Source: JACPNO01 sp963825405
GTDB taxonomy: Bacteria; Acidobacteriota; Terriglobia; Bryobacterales; Bryobacteraceae
Length of the DNA: 64,000 nt
NCBI GenBank assembly: GCA_963825405.1
Contig: CAWGTB010000012.1
Location: 124,001-188,000, forward strand
Direction of reading: 5' to 3'
A program made the position numbers and the translations under genes. Shown here piece by piece: positions 44,328 through 52,830 of this stretch. Position 1 is the stretch's first letter. Every line of letters begins with the position of its first letter. Under the pieces are notes generated by a model. The model was not told the origin of the DNA, searched no databases, and was given only the letters and a program-made list of their open reading frames with translations.

Positions 44328-45107
44328 ATGCCCGAGAAACTCACAATCGCCGGACGCGAGTTCGCCTCGCGGCTCATTGTCGGGACCGGAAAATATCGCA
44401 GCTTCCAGGAAATGGCGCGCTGCCACGCAGCGTCGGGCGCCGACATGGTCACCGTCGCCGTGCGCCGCGTCAATCTTACCGATCGCAGCAAGGAATCGCT
44501 GCTGGATTACATCGATCGCTCCAAGCTGTTCATCCTGCCCAATACCGCCGGATGCTACACGGCCGACGACGCCATCCGCACGGCGCGGTTAGGGCGCGAA
44601 GTGGGCCTGTCCAACTGGGTAAAGCTGGAAGTGATCGGCGACGAAAAAACGCTGTTCCCGGACAACGAAGGCCTGCTCGAAGCTACGCGCGTGCTGGTGA
44701 AGGAAGGCTTCATCGTGCTGCCTTACACCAATGACGATGTGGTCACGGCGCGCAAATTGATCGACGCCGGCGCCGCCGCGGTGATGCCGCTGGCCGCGCC
44801 CATCGGCTCGGGCCTGGGCGTACAAAATGCGACCAACCTGAGAATTCTGCGCGAGATGATCACCCAGGTGCCGATGATCGTCGACGCCGGAGTGGGCACG
44901 GCTTCGGACGCCGCCATTGCGATGGAACTCGGCGCCGACGGCGTGCTCATGAATACCGCGATCGCCGCCGCCGACGATTCCGAAAAAATGGCGGTGGCCA
45001 TGAAGCTGGGAGTCGAAGCCGGACGGCTGGCGTATCTGGCGGGCCGCATGCCGCGCAAGCTTTACGCCAGCGCGTCCAGCCCGCTGGCTGGAGTGGTGGG
45101 GCAGTAG
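44328..45107 (+). CDS. thiG: Thiazole synthase ThiG
   Basis: A 259-residue TIM-barrel enzyme that makes the thiazole moiety of thiamine from deoxyxylulose phosphate, dehydroglycine and ThiS-thiocarboxylate. The Schiff-base lysine is K99 in WVKLEVIGD. Other signatures are SRLIVGTGKY, NTAGCYTADDAIR, DAGAAAVMPLAAPIGSGLGV and GVGTASDAAIAMELGADGVLMNTAIA. Other thiamine genes are not adjacent. No TPP riboswitch precedes it; the start appears leaderless. A ThiO-like glycine oxidase gene lies about 18 kb away at 62188. Confidence 0.94.
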   Translation: MPEKLTIAGREFASRLIVGTGKYRSFQEMARCHAASGADMVTVAVRRVNLTDRSKESLLDYIDRSKLFILPNTAGCYTADDAIRTARLGREVGLSNWVKLEVIGDEKTLFPDNEGLLEATRVLVKEGFIVLPYTNDDVVTARKLIDAGAAAVMPLAAPIGSGLGVQNATNLRILREMITQVPMIVDAGVGTASDAAIAMELGADGVLMNTAIAAADDSEKMAVAMKLGVEAGRLAYLAGRMPRKLYASASSPLAGVVGQ

Positions 45108-45108
45108 C

Positions 45109-45222
45109 TTACTGCTTTTTCGTTGCGATTTCCTTCTTGAGCTCACGCGTGAGGACGCGGCGCGCAATTTTCTGCTTGCGCAACCTGTTGTGCCGGGCTT
45201 TATCGCCGTTACGATTGGACAT
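45109..45222 (-). CDS. Very small basic protein, unknown
   Basis: A 37-residue reading frame between thiG and the secreted protein gene, convergent with thiG. It begins MSNRNGDKARHNRLRK and continues with QKIARRVLTRELKKEIATKKQ, so about 40 percent of residues are Lys or Arg, with no hydrophobic segment; it may be an RNA- or ribosome-associated peptide. A GAGGT sits immediately before the ATG and CATAAT 5 nt upstream. Its stop lies 1 nt beyond the thiG stop. No family is recognised; codon use resembles its neighbours. Confidence 0.6.
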   Translation of the reverse strand: MSNRNGDKARHNRLRKQKIARRVLTRELKKEIATKKQ

Positions 45223-45235
45223 ACCTCATTATGCC

Positions 45236-46144
45236 CTATTTGTTGAGATCCACCGCAGCATAGACATCTATGGAGGAGATGGTGAACTCGGTTGCACCAT
45301 CGGTGGCGCTGTAATCTTCCAGAACCGCCTTCTCCGTGCCAAAGGCCGCCAGCGCGTTCTTTGGATACACGCCGCGCACCCGCACCCGCAGCCCTTCCAC
45401 TTTGCGGCCGCTGTAGTTGATGAGATGCACCCGGACGCGCGTGTCATCACCATTCAGCCGAACCAGCACCACGTCGCTGCCAAAAATCCGCACCAGCCTT
45501 TTTTCATCGGTGAGCTTCTGCCGGATGAGCGCGGCGAATTGCGAAGGATTGGCCGGCGATTCCGGGCCGATCTGCACGTTTATGTCGTATTTCGGATCGG
45601 CCTTGCGCACAACTTCGAAGAGCAGGTTGCGCCGCGCCAATAGGTTCATCACCTCACCGACCTGTGCGGAGCCGTTATCGATGACCGTGAAATTGGCCAA
45701 CGCCGGCAATGTTTCGCCGTCGATACTATGTAGAAAAGCCAGCATTCGCCCAAATCCAGGCAAGCCTTTCGCGTCAACACGAACCACTGCCTCCACACCA
45801 TTGGCGTACGCCTCAGCCGCCGCCAGCATGGCCTTGCCCGCCGGCGCGTCGTAGTAGTAGGAGCCGCCGCCCTTTCGCTGAAAACGCCAGCCGTTGGCGT
45901 CAATCCAGGGAACGGTCGTAGCGGACGCTACATCCATCTGGTAACGGACTCCAGGCACCGGCACTTTGACAAAACGCGCAGCATTGAAAACCTGCACGTT
46001 GAAGCCAGCGGTTTTCCACGCCGCTTCCTCGCCAGCGGGGACATACAGCCATTCGACCCCGGCTTGCTTGACCGCGCCCGCCGTGGCCGGACCCTGATCC
46101 CAATAGAGCGCCGGCAGAGCGACCGCCGCGAGAAGTGCCAGCAT
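45236..46144 (-). CDS. Secreted protein of unknown function
   Basis: A protein of 302 residues with a short signal peptide (MLALLAAVALPALYWDQG), hydrophobic beta-strand-rich sequence, RYQMDVASATTVPWIDANGWRFQRKGGGSYYYDAPAGKAMLAAAEAYANG, and the C-terminal KVEGLRVRVRGVYPKNALAAF and TISSIDVYAAVDL. I recognise no conserved domain. It overlaps the DUF362 stop by 1 nt (TGATG), so it is probably co-transcribed with that gene, from the RNase-type gene onward. Confidence 0.7.
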   Translation of the reverse strand: MLALLAAVALPALYWDQGPATAGAVKQAGVEWLYVPAGEEAAWKTAGFNVQVFNAARFVKVPVPGVRYQMDVASATTVPWIDANGWRFQRKGGGSYYYDAPAGKAMLAAAEAYANGVEAVVRVDAKGLPGFGRMLAFLHSIDGETLPALANFTVIDNGSAQVGEVMNLLARRNLLFEVVRKADPKYDINVQIGPESPANPSQFAALIRQKLTDEKRLVRIFGSDVVLVRLNGDDTRVRVHLINYSGRKVEGLRVRVRGVYPKNALAAFGTEKAVLEDYSATDGATEFTISSIDVYAAVDLNK

Positions 46145-47274
46145 CACAGCTCGATTTTTCTCTGTTGAATCTTGCTGATGTCGTACACGCCCAGCCCGAG
46201 CGTCGATGCATACTCAATATGGCCGGGCTCGCGGATGAAGCGATTGATGCTGGGATTGTTGTCGTAGCCGTCGCCCGCTTTGACGTTGTCCATGGAGCGG
46301 TCCCACACGGAGATGGCGTTCTCGGCCTTGCGCTTGTCGTCGATGACGTCGAGCAGCAGGCGATCCATCGCCACCGGATCGGTCCCGAACATCATCTGCT
46401 TGGGATAAAAACGGAATTTGCGGCTCGGAGAGAACGGCCCGCCATGCCATACGCCGCGCAATCCGTCCATCACATTCAGCACAGTGCGCGAGCGCACGGG
46501 CTCGACGGTGGCGAGGGTGCCGATGAACGAATACGTGTTGCTCTTCGGCCCGGAATGGGAGCGGGCCACGTTGGAAAAACTTCCGTAGGCGATGTTTTTC
46601 AGGCAGCCGGTGACGCCGGCGGCCCCGTGGTCCTTCATGTTGGGCACGTTGATGATCTTTGTGAACTGCTCCGAAACCGGCCGCGACACATTGGACCGCG
46701 TGTCGTCTTCGCCGAAGAAATTCACCTCGACATACGTGTTCGGATCGTAGCTCTGTATGGATCCCCGATCATGCTCGGCCGTCCAAATGTGCACGCCTGC
46801 CGGCAGGTAGCGGTCGTAGTGCATCGTGTCGACCTGGTTCTGGAAGCGCTCGTAAAGCCAAACCTGCTCGGGCTTCACGCCCACGATTCCCAGGTTGCGC
46901 ACGATCTCGGCAATCACTTCGGGCGTCGACGCCGTACCGGGCGCGCCCGAGCAATTCAGCTTGATGCCGACCACGTCCGCCGGCGTGAAAAATCGCGCCC
47001 AGCTATCGCGCGTGTCGGCATCGCCGGTGAGCGCGCGCATGCCGCGGGTCATCATTTCGCGGACAGTGGCCACGTCTACCTTTTCTGTTTTGGCGTCGAT
47101 CGCGCTCTCGGCGTGGACGCGCGCCACCGTTCCCGGAAAAATTCCAGGCATCCCCGGCGGCGTGGCAGGCTGATAGCGGGTCACGATGCGATACTTCGGC
47201 AGCGGCTCTCTGACCTCGGCGGCAAACACGGCCGGAGTTGCGGCTGCTGCCTGCAAAAAGGTGCGGCGTTTCAT
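46144..47274 (-). CDS. DUF362 domain protein with a Tat-like signal
   Basis: A 376-residue protein whose N-terminus MKRRTFLQAAAATPAVFA resembles a twin-arginine leader. The core is DUF362: VGIKLNCSGAPGTASTPEVIAEIVRNLGIVGV, NVPNMKDHGAAGVTGCLKNIAYGSFSNV and FGTDPVAMDRLLLDVI. DUF362 proteins usually bind Fe-S clusters, but typical CxxC ligands are not seen. The function is unknown. An ATG at 47274 is preferred to an upstream one that lacks the leader. It follows the RNase-type gene by 19 nt. Confidence 0.82.
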   Translation of the reverse strand: MKRRTFLQAAAATPAVFAAEVREPLPKYRIVTRYQPATPPGMPGIFPGTVARVHAESAIDAKTEKVDVATVREMMTRGMRALTGDADTRDSWARFFTPADVVGIKLNCSGAPGTASTPEVIAEIVRNLGIVGVKPEQVWLYERFQNQVDTMHYDRYLPAGVHIWTAEHDRGSIQSYDPNTYVEVNFFGEDDTRSNVSRPVSEQFTKIINVPNMKDHGAAGVTGCLKNIAYGSFSNVARSHSGPKSNTYSFIGTLATVEPVRSRTVLNVMDGLRGVWHGGPFSPSRKFRFYPKQMMFGTDPVAMDRLLLDVIDDKRKAENAISVWDRSMDNVKAGDGYDNNPSINRFIREPGHIEYASTLGLGVYDISKIQQRKIEL

Positions 47275-47293
47275 ATGTCGATGATAAATCCGG

Positions 47294-48766
47294 CTATCGC
47301 CCAAAGTCGATAAACCCGCGCTGCGGATCGGTATTCAGCAGGGTCACGCGAATCGTATCGCCCACGTCCACTCCCTGCTCCCCGCGCATCAGGCGCCCCT
47401 CCGCCAGCGGATTGGTGATACGGACAAAAACTCCCTTCGAAGTCACCCCGGTCACAACGGCAGAGAAGGATTTGCCGATCAGGCCGTGCAGCGCCACCGC
47501 CGCAATGCGCTTGCGAATCGCGCGTTCCACCACGCGTGCGTCGTCCTCTTTGAGCGTGCAGTTCTGCGCGATGGAATTCAGCGCGTCGTCCGTATAAGGC
47601 GGCGGCTGATGGTTCATAACGGCTTTGATCAATCGCTGGGTCACCAGGTCGGCGAACCGCCGGTTGGGCGCCGTCGAGTGTGTGTAATCGTGCACGGCCA
47701 GTCCGAAATGTCCCGGACCGGAATCGCCCGGGCGCAGCGCGACATATTCGCCCGGCCCCATCAGCTTGATCACCGCCAACGACAGATCGGGAAAATGCAC
47801 CGCGTCCGCAACTCTGCGCTTTTGCAGAAACGCATTGAGCGCGCCCGGATCGGGCTCGGGCGGCAGCGTTTCTCCGCACTGCCGTGCAAGCTCGACAATG
47901 CGCGGCCAGCGTTCCGGCGTTTTCACGACGCGCCGTATTGATGGCACGCCCGCGCTCAGCAGCGTCCGCGCCATCACTTCATTGGCCGCGATCATGAAGT
48001 CTTCAATTAACTGGCCCGCGCGATTCTGCTGATGCGCCGTGATGCCTTGCACGTGGCCATCCTGAATCACGGCCTCCGGCTCGAGGCGGGCGAAATCGAG
48101 CGCACCGGAAAGGTGGCGCGCCTGCCGCAGCGCTTGCGCCGCCTCATCCTGCAGCTTAAGCTGCGCCTGCAATTCGGCCGAGGCCGCAACTTTGGGCGGC
48201 GGTGCGCCAGTCGTTTCCAGCCACGGTCCCACGCCGTTATACGTTAGCTGCGCGCGATTGTGAACCAGCGCCCGGTAAATAGAGGGCGCGGATATCGCGC
48301 CGTCTGCGGCGACAATCATTTCGACGACCACCGCCAACCGGTCCTCGCCTTCGGCCAGCGACGTGAGATCGGTCGACAGCTTCTCCGGCAGCATGGAAAA
48401 GGTCCGCACGCCGGTGTAGACCGACGTGGTTTCCGCCGCCGCGTGACGATCGACCGGTGTGCCGATCTTCACGTCGCCATCCACGTCGGCGATGCCGATC
48501 ATCACGCGCACGCCGCCATCTACGCGCTCAGCAACTTCGATCTGGTCCAGATCGCGCGATGTGTCGTTGTCAATCGAAGACCATAACAGCTTGCGGAGAT
48601 CGCGCACGGCTGGGTCGGCGGGCGCAGCAGGCTGGGCCGCGATCGCTGCCACTTGCTTGTCCACCTCCGGCGGAAAATCGGGCTGGAAGCCGTGGTTGAT
48701 CATTTCCTGCCGCGCGGCGGCAGCTAAATCAAAATCCATGTGGGGCACCAGAACGAAGCCTAGCAT
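47294..48766 (-). CDS. RNase II/R-family exoribonuclease (RNB domain)
   Basis: A 490-residue protein with the RNB catalytic domain and C-terminal S1 domain. The RNB signatures are SSIDNDTSRDLDQIE (the conserved Asp residues that hold magnesium), VVEMIVAADGAI, YTHSTAPNRRFADLVTQRLIKAV, and the S1 part VVTGVTSKGVFVRITNPLAEGRLM. The N-terminal cold-shock domains of RNase R (about 800 residues) are absent, so this is a short form of the kind found in several bacteria. It degrades single-stranded RNA 3' to 5'. The start shares a divergent promoter region with the lipoprotein gene. Confidence 0.9.
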   Translation of the reverse strand: MLGFVLVPHMDFDLAAAARQEMINHGFQPDFPPEVDKQVAAIAAQPAAPADPAVRDLRKLLWSSIDNDTSRDLDQIEVAERVDGGVRVMIGIADVDGDVKIGTPVDRHAAAETTSVYTGVRTFSMLPEKLSTDLTSLAEGEDRLAVVVEMIVAADGAISAPSIYRALVHNRAQLTYNGVGPWLETTGAPPPKVAASAELQAQLKLQDEAAQALRQARHLSGALDFARLEPEAVIQDGHVQGITAHQQNRAGQLIEDFMIAANEVMARTLLSAGVPSIRRVVKTPERWPRIVELARQCGETLPPEPDPGALNAFLQKRRVADAVHFPDLSLAVIKLMGPGEYVALRPGDSGPGHFGLAVHDYTHSTAPNRRFADLVTQRLIKAVMNHQPPPYTDDALNSIAQNCTLKEDDARVVERAIRKRIAAVALHGLIGKSFSAVVTGVTSKGVFVRITNPLAEGRLMRGEQGVDVGDTIRVTLLNTDPQRGFIDFGR

Positions 48767-48786
48767 TTCTATTCCTCAACGCGGGG

Positions 48787-48794
48787 AGTATAAT
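48787..48794. promoter_or_regulatory. Bidirectional promoter with overlapping symmetrical -10 elements
   Basis: AGTATAAT. Plus-strand TATAAT is 48789-48794, 9 nt before the ATG of the lipoprotein gene at 48804; minus-strand TATACT is the complement of 48787-48792, 20 nt before the RNB gene ATG at 48766, which also has GAGGA. The hexamer offset is the same as at 38687-38694. Confidence 0.6.
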
Positions 48795-48803
48795 CGCCCA
48801 CAC

Positions 48804-50303
48804 ATGATCCAGCGAACCCACCACAAGCAATGGCCTGCCGCGATATTGACCTTCACCCTGCTATGGCTGAATGGCTGCACGGTTCGCAAAGTGACTCAAG
48901 TGGATGCGGATAAGGCTGCTCCGTCCCCGGTGGAACACATTATCGGCATCACCACCAAAAGCGGCGAGGCGGTTTCTTTCGATCCTCCTGGCGGCATCAT
49001 CACGCAAAACACCATCACCGCGAAGGTGAAAAAGGCTCCCTACAGCATCCCCGTCGCTGACGTACAGCGCGTTTGGATCGAGCGCCGCGAGACTTCGACG
49101 GCGCGCACCATCGGGCTGGGGGTGGCGATTGCGGCGGCGGCTTTGGCCCTCATCGTCGGGATTTCCATTGCCGCGAAACAGTCCTGCCCGTTCGTTTATT
49201 CCTGGGACGGCACGCGCTACGTTTTCGACGCCGAGCCGTACGGCGGCGCCATCACTCGCGGCCTCGAGCGGGACGATTTTTCCGAGCTCGAACATTTGCG
49301 CGAGCAGAACGGCGTTTACCGCCTGCTGCTCACCAACGAAGTGGATGAGACCCAATACACCAACCTGATGGAGTTGTGGGTGGCCGATCACGCGCCGGGA
49401 ACGCGCATCGTCGCCGACGAAAATGGAAAACTCTACGGGCTTACCGGCATCCAAAAACTCACCAGCGCGCGCGACCGCTACGGCAACGATCTGCTGCCGT
49501 GGCTCGAATCCACAGACCGCCGCATCTGGGAGCCCGACGCCGTACCCGGGCCAGACGGCAGCCTGCGCCAGGAAGTACTGCTCACGTTTCCCAAGCCGGC
49601 CGGGACGCAGCAGGCCCACCTGGTGGCTAACGCTGCCACGGGAATCTGGGGATCGTACATGATCAAGAAAACCGTGGAACTGCGCGGCCGCGATGCGCAA
49701 GCCTGGCTGACTTCGCTCGACAAAAATCCCGCCGATGCGCTAGCCGTCCACGCCTGGGCCGCGCGCGAAGAAACTTACCGCATGCGGATCGAGGTCGAAG
49801 AGCCGACCGGCTGGGAAGTGCGCGGCACGCTGCTGGGCGGCGGTCCCTTGCTGGCGGAGGATCGCGTGATTCCTCTCGACGTGAGCCGCGTCACCGGCCC
49901 GGAAGTGCACATCCGCATGCGCCCGCCTGTCGGTTTCTGGGCTCTCAATTCTTTCGCCATCGCGTATGGACCGGCCAGTGCCGTGGCCGTAACACGCGTG
50001 AACCCGCACGCCGCCCTGACTACTGCGGGGAAAGATGTACTCCCCGAATTATCGGAAGCCGATGACAGCTACTACGCGATGCCCGACAACAAGGACCGCG
50101 CCGAGCTGCGCTTTCTCGCGCCGCCGCGAACCCATGGCATGCTGCGCACCGTCTTTCTGCATAGCCGCGGCTGGTACCAGCTTCATCTGAGCGCGAGCGG
50201 AGAACCCGACGCCACCAAGCTGCAACAGGTGATGGCCGAGCGCGACGGCGCGGTGAAATTTGCTGTCCGCGAGTTCGCCGCCTGGAAACCGGCTCAAAAA
50301 TAA
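48804..50303 (+). CDS. Lipoprotein of unknown function
   Basis: A 499-residue lipoprotein with the lipobox LNGC in LTFTLLWLNGCTVRKVTQ. A hydrophobic segment around residues 100-120 (TIGLGVAIAAAALALIVGISIAA) is followed by SCPFVYSWDGTRYVFDAEPYGGAITRGLERDDFSELEHL, which is the recognisable conserved block of a widespread Bacteroidetes/Acidobacteriota family (an SCPF-Y-WDG box), then beta-rich sequence. It has no assigned function. It starts from the divergent promoter shared with the RNB gene. Confidence 0.73.
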   Translation: MIQRTHHKQWPAAILTFTLLWLNGCTVRKVTQVDADKAAPSPVEHIIGITTKSGEAVSFDPPGGIITQNTITAKVKKAPYSIPVADVQRVWIERRETSTARTIGLGVAIAAAALALIVGISIAAKQSCPFVYSWDGTRYVFDAEPYGGAITRGLERDDFSELEHLREQNGVYRLLLTNEVDETQYTNLMELWVADHAPGTRIVADENGKLYGLTGIQKLTSARDRYGNDLLPWLESTDRRIWEPDAVPGPDGSLRQEVLLTFPKPAGTQQAHLVANAATGIWGSYMIKKTVELRGRDAQAWLTSLDKNPADALAVHAWAAREETYRMRIEVEEPTGWEVRGTLLGGGPLLAEDRVIPLDVSRVTGPEVHIRMRPPVGFWALNSFAIAYGPASAVAVTRVNPHAALTTAGKDVLPELSEADDSYYAMPDNKDRAELRFLAPPRTHGMLRTVFLHSRGWYQLHLSASGEPDATKLQQVMAERDGAVKFAVREFAAWKPAQK

Positions 50304-50309
50304 GCAGCG

Positions 50310-52745
50310 CTATTCGTAGCGGAGCGCAATCGCCGGCCGTATCCGCACTGCCCGCAGCGATGGAATCAGCGACGCAATCACCGCCACCGCAGCTAGTGCC
50401 GCCGCAACGGAGACGAATACCACCGGATCGGTCGGCTTCACATCGTAGAGCAGAGTGGTCATCAGGCGCGTGAGCGCGAGAGCGCCCGCGATTCCGATAG
50501 CCAGGCCAATCCCGGCCAGCTTGAGGCCTTGCCCCAGCACCATGCCGAGCACATCGCCCGCTTGCGCGCCCAGCGCCACCCGGATTCCCAATTCGCGCGT
50601 GCGCTGCGTCACCGTGTACGCCAGCACGCCGTAAATTCCGATCGCAGATAGCACCAGCGCCAGCGCGCCAAAAACGACGCAGAGAATCATGGCCGCGCGG
50701 CGGCTCACCACGGATCTCGAAACGCGCTCCGGCATGGTCTTGATGTCGAACAGCGGCATTTCCGGATCGGCTTGCAGAATCTGGCGTCGAAGGGTGGATG
50801 TCAGCTGCGGGTTTTCGCCATTGGTCCGGACAACGATATGCATCCCGCGCGGCACAAACTGCTTGTAGTGAAAATAGACATGCCCGACCGGATTCTGCTC
50901 CGCCAAATTTCCGGTTTTCACGCTGCCCACCACGCCGATGATCGTGCAGAGCGGCTGGTCGTTCTCGATGCCGCGCCGGATGCGCGCGCCGATCGCGTCT
51001 CCTTTCGGCCAGTACTTGTGCGCCAGAAACTGATCGATCACGATCACCTTCTGCGCATCTGCCGTATCGCTTTCGGCAAACGCCCGCCCCTGCAGGACGG
51101 GAATGCCCATGGCGTGAAAGTAATCGGAATCGACGGTATTCCAGCCGGGCACGGGAGGATTCTCGCCGGGCGCGCGGTTGTAGCCGTCGATCATGATCAC
51201 GCTGGAGTTGTTGTTGCCGCCGAAGGGCAGGAACGTGGTGGCGCCGGCGCTGGTCACGCCGGGCAGCGCGCGAACGCTTTCCAGCAGCGTCGTCACAAAA
51301 GTGCGGGCCCGCGCGTCCTCTTTGTAGCGCACGTCCGGCAAAGTGAATTGCGCCGACAGCACGTTTTGCGGCTTGAATCCGGGATCGACCGAGAGCAGCC
51401 GCGCGAAACTCAGCGTCAGCAGCGCCGAGCCGATCAGCAGCACAAACGCCAGCGACACCTGGGCGACCACCAGCGCGGACCGCGTCCACAGCGCGCCCCG
51501 TTCGGTCGTGCCAGTGCGCCCAACCTGGCGGAAAACTTCGTTGAGATCGCGCCTGTAGAGGTGGAACACGGGCACGCTGCCGAAAATCAGGCCCGTGATC
51601 ACGGCCAAGGCGGCGCTGTACGCGAGCACGACGCCATCCATGTGCATATTTTCGCCGCGCGGCAAATCCTTAGCGCCCAGATATGCAAGCAGTTGAATGC
51701 CGCCTGAGCCGACCGCCAAACCGAGCAATCCGCCCAGCACTGCGATAGTCACGCTCTCGGTCAGCAATTGCCGCGCCAGCCGCCAGCGGCCTGCACCCAG
51801 GCTGAAACGGATCGCCAGCTCTTTCATGCGGATGTTGGAGCGCACCAACATCAGGTTGGCGACATTCACGCAGCCAATCAGCAGCACGAACGCCACCGCG
51901 GCCTGCAGCAGATACAGCGTAGGGCGCACATCGCGCACCAGCAGATCTTGCATCCCGATCACCTTGGTGCCGAAGCGGGCGTCTTCCAGCAGCTTGCGAT
52001 ATTTGGGAAAGCGATCGAGATTGGCCTTGTTCAGAGCATCGATGCGCTCCTGCGCCTGCGCCACCGTCACGCCCGGTTTCAGACGCGCAAACATGTTCCA
52101 GCTGTTGCTGTGACGCGAATCGTCGGAGGTCTGCTCGGGCTTGAACGCGAAAGGCACCCAGAATTTCTTTTTAGGATCGAGCCCCTCGAAGCTCTCGGGC
52201 ATGACGCCGATGATCTTGTACGGCACGCTGCTCAGGCGCAGGTCTTTGCCAAGAATGTGGGGATCCTTGGCAAACATTTCTTTCCATAGCCCGTAGCTCA
52301 GGATTACGGATTTCTCCTTGCCCAGCACCGCGTCGTCCTCGGTGAAGGCGCGGCCCAACATCGGTGACGCGCGCAGAACGCGGAAGTACGACGGCGTCAC
52401 ATATTCATTGCTGACGCGCTGCGGCGAGCCGGCCTCGCCGACCGAATAGCCGTCATCGCCAGACAGGCACACGGAATCGAAGACGTCCGTCATTTGCTTG
52501 CGGTCGAGGTAGTCCGGAACTCCATTGGCGCCGTTCTCGGTGACGCCCACGCCCGGGTAAATGTTGTACATCGCAACCAGTCGGTCGGGCTTAGGGAATG
52601 ACAGCGGATGCAGAACCACGGCGTTCAGCACCGTAAAAATGGCGGTGTTCGCGCCGATGCACAACGCCAGCGTCAACAGCGCCGTCGCGGTGAACGCTTT
52701 TTCTTTCCAAAGCAGCTTGAGTCCGAACTTCAAGTCTTGCAGCAT
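50310..52745 (-). CDS. ADOP-type permease (acidobacterial duplicated orphan permease)
   Basis: An 811-residue permease with duplicated FtsX blocks: an N-terminal MLQDLKFGLKLLWKEKAFTATALLTLALCIGANTAIFTVLNAVVLHPL, a MacB core, a first FtsX block (YLLQAAVAFVLLIGCVNVANLMLVRSNIRMKELAIRFSLGAGRWRLARQLLTESV), a second core (MIDGYNRAPGENPPVPGWNTVDSDYFHAMGIPVLQGRAF) and a second FtsX block (AMILCVVFGALALVLSAIGIYGVLAYTVTQRTRELGIRVALGAQ). This architecture is the ADOP family known from Solibacter and Acidobacterium, present as many orphan paralogs without an ATPase. TATTCT and AGAGGA precede the ATG. Substrate unknown. Confidence 0.93.
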   Translation of the reverse strand: MLQDLKFGLKLLWKEKAFTATALLTLALCIGANTAIFTVLNAVVLHPLSFPKPDRLVAMYNIYPGVGVTENGANGVPDYLDRKQMTDVFDSVCLSGDDGYSVGEAGSPQRVSNEYVTPSYFRVLRASPMLGRAFTEDDAVLGKEKSVILSYGLWKEMFAKDPHILGKDLRLSSVPYKIIGVMPESFEGLDPKKKFWVPFAFKPEQTSDDSRHSNSWNMFARLKPGVTVAQAQERIDALNKANLDRFPKYRKLLEDARFGTKVIGMQDLLVRDVRPTLYLLQAAVAFVLLIGCVNVANLMLVRSNIRMKELAIRFSLGAGRWRLARQLLTESVTIAVLGGLLGLAVGSGGIQLLAYLGAKDLPRGENMHMDGVVLAYSAALAVITGLIFGSVPVFHLYRRDLNEVFRQVGRTGTTERGALWTRSALVVAQVSLAFVLLIGSALLTLSFARLLSVDPGFKPQNVLSAQFTLPDVRYKEDARARTFVTTLLESVRALPGVTSAGATTFLPFGGNNNSSVIMIDGYNRAPGENPPVPGWNTVDSDYFHAMGIPVLQGRAFAESDTADAQKVIVIDQFLAHKYWPKGDAIGARIRRGIENDQPLCTIIGVVGSVKTGNLAEQNPVGHVYFHYKQFVPRGMHIVVRTNGENPQLTSTLRRQILQADPEMPLFDIKTMPERVSRSVVSRRAAMILCVVFGALALVLSAIGIYGVLAYTVTQRTRELGIRVALGAQAGDVLGMVLGQGLKLAGIGLAIGIAGALALTRLMTTLLYDVKPTDPVVFVSVAAALAAVAVIASLIPSLRAVRIRPAIALRYE

Positions 52746-52830
52746 GCGGTTCCTCTCAGAATATTACGCGCGGGACCGGCCAACGTTCGCAAAATCTTGG
52801 CGCGGCGGACGTGATACCCTGCCAGTAGAC

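Noticed and set aside
43045..44592. A 515-residue version of the first enolase-superfamily protein
   Set aside because: The last 90 residues are low-complexity and lie in the wrong frame over thiG. One base less at the C/A run of 44280-44289 ends the protein just before thiG.
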